The notes beneath the pieces were generated by a model. That model was not told the DNA's origin. It saw only the letters and a list, made by a program, of their open reading frames with translations, and did no database searches. Positions 1 through 8,606 of a stretch of 44,539 nt of DNA are shown here, piece by piece. Positions within the stretch are counted from its first letter, which is position 1; every line of letters begins with the position of its first letter. The DNA comes from Prevotellaceae bacterium UBA1710 (lineage in GTDB: Bacteria > Bacteroidota > Bacteroidia > Bacteroidales > Bacteroidaceae): positions 1 through 44,539 of the forward strand of contig DCJC01000030.1 of assembly GCA_002317355.1 (NCBI GenBank), read 5' to 3'. The translations under genes were made by a program, and so were the position numbers.

Positions 1-72
1 ACGGACATTTGGCTTGCGCCAGGGAACATTTTGCTATTGCTTATTGTTAGGATCGTTAGTGGTTAATGAAAA

Positions 73-115
73 GAACGTAAATCTCACGAAATGATATCCG
101 GTGAAATTTACGTTC
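73..115 (-). terminator. Hairpin terminator after the aminotransferase gene
   Basis: A 15-bp stem (73-87 pairing with 101-115, one mismatch) surrounds a 13-base loop. Read on the minus strand the stem is followed by a T-rich run, as in an intrinsic terminator, and it lies about 80 bases past the stop of the aminotransferase gene. Nothing else was recognised in the first 193 bases. Confidence 0.7.
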
Positions 116-193
116 TCTTCGAGGAGACTTTTTGTCTCTCAAATTATATTAACAGCTTATGCCACATCATAATGTTCGAGCTAATAAGCACTA

Positions 194-1513
194 CTAATCT
201 GCGTTCTTGACGATGTCAACAAAGTTCTCAATGACGTAATCGAGATCCTCCTGAGTCATACGTGTGTTGAGCGGGAGAGTCATTGTGTTTTCGAACATCT
301 TATAGGCATTTGGATAGTCCTTTATGTCGAAACCGAGAGTCTTGTAGGCGGTCATCATTGGGAGTGGTTTGTAGTGGACATTGGTTGCAATGCCTCTTTC
401 TGCCATCTTTACGATAACATCATTGACCTGCTCACGTGTCTTGCCTGTGAGACGAACGATATACAGGTGATGACTTGAGCAATGGTTTGCACCCTTATGA
501 TCGAGATAGATGAGTTTGATACCTTTATCGGCAATATCTTCATTGAGTTTGTCGATAGCTGCATTGAGTTGTGCTACCATCTGCTGACGCTTCTGGAGCA
601 TTTCTGGATAGCGCTCGAGCTGAGCGAGTCCTATGGCAGCCATTATATCTGTCATATTGCACTTGTACCATGGTCCGATGACATCATACTCCCATGCTCC
701 GAGCTGTGTCTTTGCAAGGGCATCCTTGTTCTGTCCGTGGAGTGAGAAGAGCTGACAAAGACGATAGAGATACTCGTTCCATGTCTCGCCTTCGATATAT
801 GGCACACTTGGTGCTCCATTGAGTGTCCAATCGCCTGTAAGCTGTGGTACGGTCTCATTTCCGAATGGGAGATTCCATGTGAGAGCTCCACCTTCTGCTG
901 TGGTGAGATTCTTTACTGCATGGAATGAGAATGACGAGAAGTCACCTATCTCACCAGCCATCTTTCCTTTCCACTGGCTTCCGAATGCATGAGCACAATC
1001 GGCAGAGATGATGATTCGTCCGATGCGCTTCTGGAGTTCGTTAGTTGGATGGAAGAGTGCTTTCTTCTGCTCAATTATTTCAAGGATTTTGTCGTACTCA
1101 CACACCACACCACCGAGATCAACTGGCACGATGACCTTTGTGCGTTCGGTTATAGCCTCAGAAAGTTTATCGAGCTCCATCTGCTGGTTATCCTTGTTGG
1201 AATCGATAATTACGAGTCGGCAACCAACATGCTGTGTGACGCTGGCACTTGCTGTGTATGTATAGGCTGGCACAATAACCTCATCGTCAGGGCCGACACC
1301 TATGAGTCGGAGAGCAAGTTCCATTGCAGCTGTTGCAGAATTGAGACATGCAGTTTTTGCAGTATGCACATATTCGGAGATCTTATCTTCGAACTCCTTG
1401 GTCCTTGGACCTGTTGTTATCCATCCACTCATTATGGCTTCTGCAGCCAACTTAGCCTCAGCCTCAGACATATCGGGTGGAGAGAATGGCACATTGCGCA
1501 ATTTCATTGTCAT
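194..1513 (-). CDS. DegT/DnrJ/EryC1/StrS-family PLP sugar aminotransferase
   Basis: Predicted PLP-dependent aminotransferase that adds an amino group to a 4-keto (or 3-keto) nucleotide sugar in the cytoplasm, feeding polysaccharide synthesis. The fold-type I pattern is clear: the PLP-stacking region follows VPAYTYTAS near residue 82, the pyridine-binding Asp is D172 in ADCAHAFGS, and the Schiff-base lysine is K201 in FHAVKNLTTAEGG. At 439 residues it is somewhat longer than the usual 370-400; the extra length lies in the middle (about residues 215-265). It is the last gene of the minus-strand polysaccharide cluster, next to a PglC-like sugar transferase, the same pairing as in amino-dideoxy-sugar pathways such as bacillosamine. 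Unlike the other genes it is preceded by a 206-base gap with its own promoter. Met3 is an alternative start. The exact sugar cannot be told. Confidence 0.93.
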   Translation of the reverse strand: MTMKLRNVPFSPPDMSEAEAKLAAEAIMSGWITTGPRTKEFEDKISEYVHTAKTACLNSATAAMELALRLIGVGPDDEVIVPAYTYTASASVTQHVGCRLVIIDSNKDNQQMELDKLSEAITERTKVIVPVDLGGVVCEYDKILEIIEQKKALFHPTNELQKRIGRIIISADCAHAFGSQWKGKMAGEIGDFSSFSFHAVKNLTTAEGGALTWNLPFGNETVPQLTGDWTLNGAPSVPYIEGETWNEYLYRLCQLFSLHGQNKDALAKTQLGAWEYDVIGPWYKCNMTDIMAAIGLAQLERYPEMLQKRQQMVAQLNAAIDKLNEDIADKGIKLIYLDHKGANHCSSHHLYIVRLTGKTREQVNDVIVKMAERGIATNVHYKPLPMMTAYKTLGFDIKDYPNAYKMFENTMTLPLNTRMTQEDLDYVIENFVDIVKNAD

Positions 1514-1635
1514 TTTATTATGTGATTTTTATTCTTTCAATAGTTATATTTGCATTGAATCAGTTGCCGTTATAACAACGTAAAAAAAACGTTTGCGGTA
1601 AACCGTTTCCTGCCGTCACAATCCTATTTTCTCGG

Positions 1636-1666
1636 CAAAGTTACTAAAATAACTTGGGGTTTCCAA
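1636..1666 (-). promoter_or_regulatory. Bacteroidetes-type promoter for the aminotransferase gene
   Basis: On the minus strand TTG (1666-1664) is followed after 20 bases by TAACTTTG (1643-1636), matching the -33 TTG and -7 TAnnTTTG boxes of Bacteroidetes housekeeping promoters. Transcription would start about 115 bases before the aminotransferase start codon. Confidence 0.6.
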
Positions 1667-1719
1667 GAAAATGTACTTTTTTAGACATTTTTTATCCGTA
1701 AAAACGATCAAAAATCAGC

Positions 1720-2313
1720 TTAACGCTCGGTTATTATCACCTTAAACGTCTGGAATATCAATTTTAAGTCGTAGAAAAATGATGCATTCTGAACATATTC
1801 AAGATAGAGTTTTATCTTCTCCTGCATGATTACGTTTATGTAGTAATCCTCAGGATCCTCAGCCTTTTCCATCAGTTCATTCTCATTGCGGAACTTGATA
1901 GATGCAGGATCGGTTATTCCTGGTCGCACATCGAGTACATGTAGCTGATCTGGAGTCCAATAGTTGACATAATGACGCACTTCTGGTCGAGGACCAACGA
2001 GACTCATGTCACCGAGGAACACATTGATGAGCTGTGGGAGTTCATCGAATTTGTACTTGCGGATGATATACCCACTCTTAGTGACACGTGGATCACGCCC
2101 TCCAATGGTTACAAGCGACCCCTTATCGGAACCCACTCGCATAGAGCGGAATTTGAAAATCTTGAAGTCTTTGTTGTTACGCCCTACTCGCACCTGACGA
2201 TAGAAGACAGGACCATTCGAGTCAAGTTTAATCCATATTGCAAGAATGATGAAGAGCGGGCAAAGAAAGATGAGTCCGCATCCACTTGCAATAATATCAA
2301 ATAGTCTTTTCAT
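1720..2313 (-). CDS. PglC-like initiating sugar-phosphate transferase
   Basis: Small (197-residue) bacterial sugar transferase of the monotopic phosphoglycosyl transferase family. It moves a sugar-1-phosphate from a UDP-sugar to undecaprenyl phosphate on the inner face of the cytoplasmic membrane, the first step of repeat-unit assembly. One hydrophobic re-entrant helix spans about residues 5-28. It is followed by the KFRSMR motif (54-59), the catalytic Asp-Glu pair D90-E91 in KFDELPQ, and GDMSLVGPRPEV. Only the catalytic core is present, without the extra membrane helices of WbaP/WcaJ, so it is of the PglC/WecA-independent type. It lies 69 bases after the nucleotidyltransferase gene and is likely co-transcribed with the upstream glycosyltransferases. 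Confidence 0.93.
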   Translation of the reverse strand: MKRLFDIIASGCGLIFLCPLFIILAIWIKLDSNGPVFYRQVRVGRNNKDFKIFKFRSMRVGSDKGSLVTIGGRDPRVTKSGYIIRKYKFDELPQLINVFLGDMSLVGPRPEVRHYVNYWTPDQLHVLDVRPGITDPASIKFRNENELMEKAEDPEDYYINVIMQEKIKLYLEYVQNASFFYDLKLIFQTFKVIITER

Positions 2314-2382
2314 TTATATTATAAGAATTTTTCAGATAGAATATATGGATGATAGGCGAAAGCGATGTAGCAGAAATCGCCA

Positions 2383-3441
2383 TCAATCCACATGCCAAGT
2401 AGGTTTGAGGATATGGCTCCAGAGTTGGGTTGTGAACATCTGCCATTTACTTTCCTTATAGACCATCTTGTTCTTCCAACCATTCTTCCCCCATCTCTGG
2501 AATCGGAAGACGATTTCCCGTATGGGATTGTATCGATGTTCGCGCTCAACCTCAGGATGGAGTATGTCATTAAGACTTCTCTCCACCAATACATCATCAA
2601 TTGGAAGTTCGGGAAAAATGGCGGATGGAAATCCAAGATGACGGATGCAAATAGCATTAATGACTGCCAAATACTGCTTCATCCCTACCCTATCAAGGGT
2701 TTGCAGAAGCCAAGTCCAGTCAATCTTATTAGTCTGCACGAAGAATGCCCAATCGAGAACGAGTCTCAACTGCATACATGTGGATGCGAAATGCTCACCA
2801 CTATGCCTAAGGAGATAAAGGGCATTGAAGCGTGGGGACGGATAATAGAGATTTGGGATTTCCTTATCAGGATAAGGTTCGAGTTCCTGATGAAGTATGT
2901 CTTCTATCTCAGCAGTAGAACGATGGGCATGCACATTCAGGAACTCATAATGATTCTCTATTACCTTTCCTTTATAGTTGAATTCAGAATGCTTATGATG
3001 CGATGTGTCACTCTTGGTTCCAAGTTTATCGCATATCACATGATCGGTTTCTTTCCACTTTCCGAAGGTGTAGATATCTATATCGCCCACAGGTCGGGAA
3101 TCTGGCTTCGGCCAGAAGAGTGAAAGTCCATAACCTTTCATTAGCATCATACGGATATCATGTTCCTTGAGGAATGTCGCAAGATCAGCTATTACATCCT
3201 TATGAATCCTATTGATGCTCTCAAGATATGTAATCTGGCGCATCCAGTCCATGATGAAATCGATGTGGGGCCGATCTTCCTCACGGAGATGCTCAATGGC
3301 ACCAAAAGCTACTCCAAGCACACCTTGCTTAGAGGAATAGTGCATCATCTCCGTCCAATCGATTTTGGCAGATAATGGTTCAGACACGCCAGTGACGCTA
3401 ATGCGGATAAGCTGGACAAGTTGTTGTTCGATGAGAGACAC
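2383..3441 (-). CDS. Nucleotidyltransferase family protein (NTP_transf_5-like)
   Basis: 352-residue cytoplasmic protein of the uncharacterised nucleotidyltransferase family often found in polysaccharide clusters. The Pol-beta-type core lies at about residues 90-140: an MLMKGYGLSLFWP stretch followed by RPVGDIDIY, whose Asp pair would bind metal. The rest is helical, with no membrane segment or signal peptide. The substrate is unknown. The protein may modify a sugar, a lipid carrier or another protein. It lies between a GT4 glycosyltransferase upstream (108-base gap holding a short hairpin and AATTCG repeats) and the initiating transferase downstream. The family assignment is firm; the role is not. 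Confidence 0.8.
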   Translation of the reverse strand: MSLIEQQLVQLIRISVTGVSEPLSAKIDWTEMMHYSSKQGVLGVAFGAIEHLREEDRPHIDFIMDWMRQITYLESINRIHKDVIADLATFLKEHDIRMMLMKGYGLSLFWPKPDSRPVGDIDIYTFGKWKETDHVICDKLGTKSDTSHHKHSEFNYKGKVIENHYEFLNVHAHRSTAEIEDILHQELEPYPDKEIPNLYYPSPRFNALYLLRHSGEHFASTCMQLRLVLDWAFFVQTNKIDWTWLLQTLDRVGMKQYLAVINAICIRHLGFPSAIFPELPIDDVLVERSLNDILHPEVEREHRYNPIREIVFRFQRWGKNGWKNKMVYKESKWQMFTTQLWSHILKPTWHVD

Positions 3442-3549
3442 TATTCTTTTTAATATTGCGAATTGGATTTTTTACGTCAATTCGAGGATTCGAGAATTCG
3501 CGGATATCATTTCCAGATATCCTGCAGGATCCGGAATGCGAAAGAGCAA

Positions 3550-4794
3550 TCACTTCACTACAGATTTAATAACATCAACGTATTTCTGAGTACCGACTTC
3601 ACGGGTGAGGTTCTGCATTATGAACTGGCGTCCGTTGCGACCATATTCCTTACAGAGATCACAATTCTCATATAGTTTGATGATGGCATTCTTGAAGGCT
3701 TGCTTATCTCCTGCCTTGGTAAAGATACCACAGTTGTTGTCTGAGAGGATAGACTTTATCTCGTTCTCATCAAAGTTTGCGAGAACAGGACGGGAAGCTG
3801 ACATAATGCTCCAAGTCTTTGAAGGAACGCTATTTGAACCAACTCCAGGTTTGGAAATGATAATACCGACATCACCAAGGCTGAACACATGACTGATGTC
3901 TGCATAATCCTGGAAAGGGAGCATGATGACATTATCGAGCGAGTCACGCTTCACAATCTCCTCAACCTGCTTCTTATAGGCACCTTCACCCACAAGGATG
4001 AGTCCGATGTCAGGATGAGAAGTCTTGAGTTCCTTCATCACCTCAAGAAGCATATCCATATTCTGGGTGAGTCCGATGTTACCACTATACTCTACATAGA
4101 ACTTGGATGGATCGATACCGTATTTACCGATAAGCTTGTTTTCAGAGCGCTCTACATTCACCACAGCATTCTGGTCCACCCAGTTATAGACAACGGCAAT
4201 CTTATCCTCAGGCACTCCCTTTGCCATGATGTTCTTCTTGAAGTCCTCCGAAATCACGATAATCTTGTCAGCATGCTTATAGATCTTATCCTCTATCTTA
4301 CGACCTATTTTCCATAAAAGGGAACCTTTATGCGAAAGACCAGTTCCTACAAGAGAATCAGGAAATATATCCTGAAGGTTATAGACGAAAGGAATGCCAC
4401 GGAACTTGCTGATATAAGCCCCTACGAGTCCGAGGATTGGCGGAGTACTTGCGATGAACATCACATTGCAATCCTTTGCTTCCCTTCCCCACATGCACTT
4501 GCAGAACTGTATTCCACAACTGAGGAAATATCTCATTGCTCGCGCTAATGGATTCTTGCCTTCACCATAAAGTGGAAAGCGAATGATTGTGAGCTTATTA
4601 TCGTGTTTTTTCTCAACAGCATACTTCTGCTTGTATTCCTTTCTTGTTTCTGGAGTTATTCCGCGAGTAGGTGTAGGAACATAGACTACACAATCCATAT
4701 CAGCCTTTGCAAAATCTTCATGGAGATTCTGCCAGAGGTATGAACTTGCGGCTTGCTCTGGTGCGAAATATGCGTATGGAGCTAAAATCTTCAT
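3550..4794 (-). CDS. GT4-family glycosyltransferase (WbuB-like)
   Basis: 414-residue GT-B glycosyltransferase predicted to add a sugar to the lipid-linked repeat unit. The N-terminal acceptor domain opens with MKILAPYAYFAPEQAAS, as in WbuB-type enzymes, and carries a hydrophobic membrane-associating patch around residues 85-150 with FVYNLQDIFPDS. The C-terminal donor domain has YSGNIGLTQNMD, the LILVGEGAYKK phosphate loop and KPGVGSNSVPSKTWSIMSASRPVLA, where retaining GT4 enzymes place their EX7E-like region. WbuB transfers N-acetyl-fucosamine-type sugars in E. coli, but donor choice here cannot be read from sequence. It starts 9 bases after the GNAT gene ends, so they are probably co-translated. 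Confidence 0.9.
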   Translation of the reverse strand: MKILAPYAYFAPEQAASSYLWQNLHEDFAKADMDCVVYVPTPTRGITPETRKEYKQKYAVEKKHDNKLTIIRFPLYGEGKNPLARAMRYFLSCGIQFCKCMWGREAKDCNVMFIASTPPILGLVGAYISKFRGIPFVYNLQDIFPDSLVGTGLSHKGSLLWKIGRKIEDKIYKHADKIIVISEDFKKNIMAKGVPEDKIAVVYNWVDQNAVVNVERSENKLIGKYGIDPSKFYVEYSGNIGLTQNMDMLLEVMKELKTSHPDIGLILVGEGAYKKQVEEIVKRDSLDNVIMLPFQDYADISHVFSLGDVGIIISKPGVGSNSVPSKTWSIMSASRPVLANFDENEIKSILSDNNCGIFTKAGDKQAFKNAIIKLYENCDLCKEYGRNGRQFIMQNLTREVGTQKYVDVIKSVVK

Positions 4795-4803
4795 CTTTGC
4801 GGT

Positions 4804-5400
4804 TTACAATGTCTTAATGAGTCGATACATCTTTCTGTTGGGATAAGTAACGAATTCGTAGAGCGTTTCGTATCCCATACTGTGATAGAAGCCCACAGCC
4901 TGATCGTTATTGTCATAGTCGGTTGTAAGCGAAACTTTCTGTACCCCTTCATCCTTCATCACATGTTCTGATTCTGCAAGCAGAAGTTTGCCAACTCCCC
5001 TACCCTGGGCAATCTTACTCACGCCAATGGAATAGAGTTCGGCATAATCCTCATCATCTTCCACCCCCTCACCCTTCTTTGTCAGGTTTCTGACGAGTCT
5101 CAAGAGTGATTGCGGAGTTGTGAACAGCATCTTGAGTGACAGGATAACAAAATCGAAGAAATTGCTCTTGATGAGACGGCTGTTGAATCCTTTACACTCC
5201 TTTGTAGATGCAGAGAATCCATAAATCACACTATCTTCTTCTGCCACCATAGTGACCGTTTCCTTACTCCTGATGAAACAAGTGTAATAGAACCTGAGAA
5301 ACTGAGGTCCAAGACTTGTCAGGAAGAAGCCCTTGAAAGCATCAAGATGTATCTGGACGATGGTACTCACATCATCCAATGTTGCTCTTCTTATGTTCAT
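4804..5400 (-). CDS. GNAT-family N-acetyltransferase
   Basis: 198-residue acetyl-CoA-dependent acetyltransferase. The beta4-alpha3 acetyl-CoA loop is visible as GVSKIAQGRGVGKLLLAES (Q/RxxGxG/A), followed by the typical VSLTTDYDNNDQAVGFYHSMGYE. The start abuts the stop of the EEP-fold gene upstream (5400/5401), so translation is probably coupled. In this setting it may acetylate an amino sugar made by the cluster's aminotransferase, as PglD-type steps do. It is, however, a GNAT and not a left-handed beta-helix enzyme, so the substrate remains open. Confidence 0.85.
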   Translation of the reverse strand: MNIRRATLDDVSTIVQIHLDAFKGFFLTSLGPQFLRFYYTCFIRSKETVTMVAEEDSVIYGFSASTKECKGFNSRLIKSNFFDFVILSLKMLFTTPQSLLRLVRNLTKKGEGVEDDEDYAELYSIGVSKIAQGRGVGKLLLAESEHVMKDEGVQKVSLTTDYDNNDQAVGFYHSMGYETLYEFVTYPNRKMYRLIKTL

Positions 5401-6360
5401 TTATTTTACCTTAAATTTTGCCACTAACGGACGATGATCACTTAAGTCGGAATCTATGACCTTGACATCTTGCAGTTCGAGACCATCGCTATACAGTATA
5501 TGATCGAGTCGCAATCTGAGATGCCATCCTTGATATGTAAAGCCGAATCCGTTTCCACCTTCCCACCAAGCATCCTTCAAGGCATCATCGCCTTCACCCA
5601 TCAAGGTGTTGAGTGTAGTGCTTCCACACCAGTCATTGAGGTCACCAGCCATTATTACGGTCTTACCTTCGGCACGTGCCTCATCTATGAATCTACGCAC
5701 ATTACGTGCCTGATAATCACGGATTCGCTTTCCTACTTCATAGTTCCTATAGTAGAGAGGAATACCTTCCCACCAATGTGAATCCTTAGACATTGATCTG
5801 CGTGCTGTGGAATAAGCACTTGAACGAAGATGTCCGGAGAAGAGTGTTATCCATTTCCCTGGCTTTATTTCAAATTCAGCAGACATTATTGGCATCTGTA
5901 GTTTCATATGGTGATATTCCTCAAGTTCCAGGGAATCGAGGTCAAGGGTGTCGATGGAACCTTCACAGAAATGTCGGCTAAAGTTTCTTAGCGGGAAATG
6001 GGAGTAGAATCTCAAACGCCAAAGTTGATTATCTCCCGTTAGTATATCACAAGGTCCATAAATACTATCTAACTGAGTTTTTATTTGTTTAAGATTCTCG
6101 AAAGATAAATCCTGGAAACATACGATATCAGGCTTTTGACGTTTTATTTCTGCAAGAAGACTATCTTGAACTGCAGAGGTGAATGATATAGTATCAATGG
6201 CATTGACATTGAATGTCATTAAACAGAATGTATACCCATCAGAAGATGTAGAAGAAATGTTTATTGCAAAATATTTTGACTTAACATTGATAATGCAAAC
6301 AATCGCCAATACAAAAGTGACAACACAAAGGTGCAGTTTCTTTTTCGTAGGAAAGAACAT
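5401..6360 (-). CDS. Membrane-anchored endonuclease/exonuclease/phosphatase-fold protein
   Basis: 319-residue EEP-superfamily hydrolase. Residues 9-26 form one hydrophobic segment, a signal anchor, so the catalytic domain should face the periplasm. The EEP signature follows: TFNVN near 49-53, PDIVCFQDLS at 77-86, FSGHLRS, MAGDLNDW, RLDHILY and SDHRPLV near the C-terminus. The Glu that normally follows Gln in the second motif (QE) is Asp here (Q83-D84); it usually binds the metal. Family members hydrolyse phosphodiesters in DNA, inositol phosphates or sphingolipids. A periplasmic member in a polysaccharide operon might act on a lipid or glycan phosphodiester, but that is inference. It is tightly packed: 2 bases from the upstream glycosyltransferase and abutting the GNAT gene. 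Confidence 0.85.
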   Translation of the reverse strand: MFFPTKKKLHLCVVTFVLAIVCIINVKSKYFAINISSTSSDGYTFCLMTFNVNAIDTISFTSAVQDSLLAEIKRQKPDIVCFQDLSFENLKQIKTQLDSIYGPCDILTGDNQLWRLRFYSHFPLRNFSRHFCEGSIDTLDLDSLELEEYHHMKLQMPIMSAEFEIKPGKWITLFSGHLRSSAYSTARRSMSKDSHWWEGIPLYYRNYEVGKRIRDYQARNVRRFIDEARAEGKTVIMAGDLNDWCGSTTLNTLMGEGDDALKDAWWEGGNGFGFTYQGWHLRLRLDHILYSDGLELQDVKVIDSDLSDHRPLVAKFKVK

Positions 6361-6362
6361 CT

Positions 6363-7439
6363 TTAATTTACAAAGTTCTTAACAACCTCTACAAACTCAT
6401 CTTGGTCATTCAAAAACGCAACTAACAAATCATCACATCTTTTGCAATATGCAGAATAATCTTGCTTTAAGAAATCCGTAAGATTATCTGTGAGACTATT
6501 ACAATCCTTTACTGCAACACCAACTTTATACTTTTCTGCATAATCGCCCTGACAGGTGTCTTTAGTTACAAACATAGGGCGATGATATATCAAAGAGTTA
6601 TAGAATCTGTTGGACAATGCAGTATCATGAGTAATAATACGCGGATAAAAAATATTCATAAATGTTGAAGACTTGACAAATCCTGCTTCCTCTGGTTTTT
6701 CATAAAAACCAACAAAAGAGACATTCTTTGCATCATTCTTTTCACAATATTCCTGAAGATATTCTACTGTACCAGGGCCTTTGCCAACAAATCGAAGATT
6801 AAATCCATTCTTATTAATTAGGGCCTTAACAACTTCTATGTTTGAAGAATAGTCTCTAATCGCTCCTATTGTAAGAACATCAATTTCACCGTTTGCATGG
6901 AATGTCGTAGAAGCATCTTTTTTTGCTAATGCTTCACGAACAGCCCTCTCATCAAAATTGTGGGACAAATAATAGTTTCTCTTAGGAAGACACCTTTTAA
7001 AACCTGGAGATGAAATCACATTAGCACAACTAAATCTAAGCATAAAAGAGAATAGCTGTTTGAATCCAAATTTCTGCTCAATTGACAAATCTCTGTAGTC
7101 AATAATATAACGGTTACGGAAGTTAGCCAACAAATAAGTACTTAAAAGGCATGTCATTTGCGGTCCAAAAACAACGATTCGATTAAAACCATTTTCTTTG
7201 ATTGTTTTTTTTACAAATTTAATATATCCTTTATATGCAGAAAAACCAGCAGACCAATGACCATTATCACATAAAATATTATACTGAAATCCTTCCGGCT
7301 TATCATCTCCTTCTCGATTCCATGAAATAATACTATATTCTACATTAATCTCATCAAATATCCTTGTGTAATTACGAACATAAGGAGCATACCAGATGGA
7401 ACCTGGTATCACAAGTGCAACTTTCACATTAACATCCAT
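6363..7439 (-). CDS. GT-B fold glycosyltransferase
   Basis: 358-residue putative glycosyltransferase, more divergent than the other two in the cluster. It has an N-terminal Rossmann-like half (VKVALVIPGSIWYAPYVRNYTR) and a C-terminal half with VLTIGAIRDYSSN, LRFVGKGPG and VSFVGFYEKPEE, matching GT1/GT4 donor-domain landmarks. The EX7E region is not clear. Its start codon overlaps the end of wecB by 11 bases, so it is translated with wecB. The DNA from here to 15020 is visibly richer in A+T than the flanks, as is common for horizontally exchanged polysaccharide genes. Function as a repeat-unit transferase is inferred from context. Confidence 0.75.
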   Translation of the reverse strand: MDVNVKVALVIPGSIWYAPYVRNYTRIFDEINVEYSIISWNREGDDKPEGFQYNILCDNGHWSAGFSAYKGYIKFVKKTIKENGFNRIVVFGPQMTCLLSTYLLANFRNRYIIDYRDLSIEQKFGFKQLFSFMLRFSCANVISSPGFKRCLPKRNYYLSHNFDERAVREALAKKDASTTFHANGEIDVLTIGAIRDYSSNIEVVKALINKNGFNLRFVGKGPGTVEYLQEYCEKNDAKNVSFVGFYEKPEEAGFVKSSTFMNIFYPRIITHDTALSNRFYNSLIYHRPMFVTKDTCQGDYAEKYKVGVAVKDCNSLTDNLTDFLKQDYSAYCKRCDDLLVAFLNDQDEFVEVVKNFVN

Positions 7440-8601
7440 ATCTATCTACTTCTTCACCCTTAAGAATTTTTACGATTCGAGAACAAGCCTTACCATCTCC
7501 ATAAGGATTTACAGCCTTGGACATTTTCTCATATGCAGAAGTATCGTCAAGAAGAGTACTTACCTCATTCATTATCTTATTATAATCAGTACCTACAAGA
7601 TGAACAGTTCCCGATGCAAGTGCTTCAGGACGCTCTGTAGTATCACGCATTACCAAAACTGGTTTCCCTAGTCCTGGTGCCTCTTCCTGAATACCACCAG
7701 AATCGGTCAGAACAATGTTTGCTTTACTCATAAGATGTACGAACTCAAGATATTGAAGAGGTTCTATAAAGAAAAAATTCGGACGTGTAAGATCTTCGCC
7801 AAACACTTCATGAATTGGTTTACGTACATTTGGGTTTAGATGCATTGGATATACAAAATCAACATCAGGATACTTCTCTGAAAGATCCTTCATGGCAGTT
7901 ACCATACGGATGAAACCATCACCAAAGTTCTCACGTCTATGACCAGTAATAAGAACAAGTTTCTTACCATTAGAAAGACGACTTACATCATAACCTGCAT
8001 TTGCAAGGATGGTATCCTGTTCTTTTGATAGAGCTTCATCTGTTTTCAATTTATCAACAACCATATGAAGTGCATCAATAACAGTATTTCCAGTTACATA
8101 GATATTACCATGGGCTTTCTCGTCCAGAAGATTCTTTTCAGAAAGAGGAGTTGGCGAGAAATTGTATGTAGCTATGCGCCCTGTCATCTGGCGATTCATT
8201 TCCTCTGGCCAAGGAGAATAGATGTTATGAGTACGAAGACCAGCTTCCACATGACCAACAGGTATTTGTGCATAGAATGCAGCAAGTGCGCCTGCCGTTG
8301 ATGTAGTAGTATCACCATGCACAAGAACAACATCAGGACTGCATTTCTTAAAGACATCACGAAGTCCAGTGAGAACTCGAGCGGTAACATCTGTAAGATC
8401 CTGACCTTGCTTCATTATGTTCAAATCATAATCAGGCTTTACATCAAAAATTTCAAGTACCTGATCAAGCATCTCTCTATGCTGACCTGTGACACAAACA
8501 ATTGTTTCAAATTCTTCTGTGTATTTCTGGAACTCTTTTACCAGTGGACACATTTTTATAGCCTCCGGACGAGTGCCGAAGACGAGCATAACTCTCTTCA
8601 T
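7429..8601 (-). CDS. wecB: UDP-N-acetylglucosamine 2-epimerase
   Basis: 390-residue non-hydrolysing UDP-GlcNAc 2-epimerase, which makes UDP-ManNAc in the cytoplasm. All family landmarks are present: VFGTRPEAIKM at the N-terminus, LVHGDTTTS, GHVEAGLRT, ITGHRRENFG and TDSGGIQEEAPGLGKPVL near residue 290. The length fits the family. The gene sits 5 bases after the upstream GT4 gene's stop and overlaps the next glycosyltransferase gene by 11 bases. No UDP-ManNAc dehydrogenase (WecC) is in the window, so UDP-ManNAc may be used directly or oxidised elsewhere. Confidence 0.96.
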   Translation of the reverse strand: MKRVMLVFGTRPEAIKMCPLVKEFQKYTEEFETIVCVTGQHREMLDQVLEIFDVKPDYDLNIMKQGQDLTDVTARVLTGLRDVFKKCSPDVVLVHGDTTTSTAGALAAFYAQIPVGHVEAGLRTHNIYSPWPEEMNRQMTGRIATYNFSPTPLSEKNLLDEKAHGNIYVTGNTVIDALHMVVDKLKTDEALSKEQDTILANAGYDVSRLSNGKKLVLITGHRRENFGDGFIRMVTAMKDLSEKYPDVDFVYPMHLNPNVRKPIHEVFGEDLTRPNFFFIEPLQYLEFVHLMSKANIVLTDSGGIQEEAPGLGKPVLVMRDTTERPEALASGTVHLVGTDYNKIMNEVSTLLDDTSAYEKMSKAVNPYGDGKACSRIVKILKGEEVDRYGC

Positions 8602-8606
8602 ATATA

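Noticed and set aside
5401..6360. DNA repair exonuclease III or a DNase
   Set aside because: The signal anchor and the position in a polysaccharide operon argue against a DNA-repair role.
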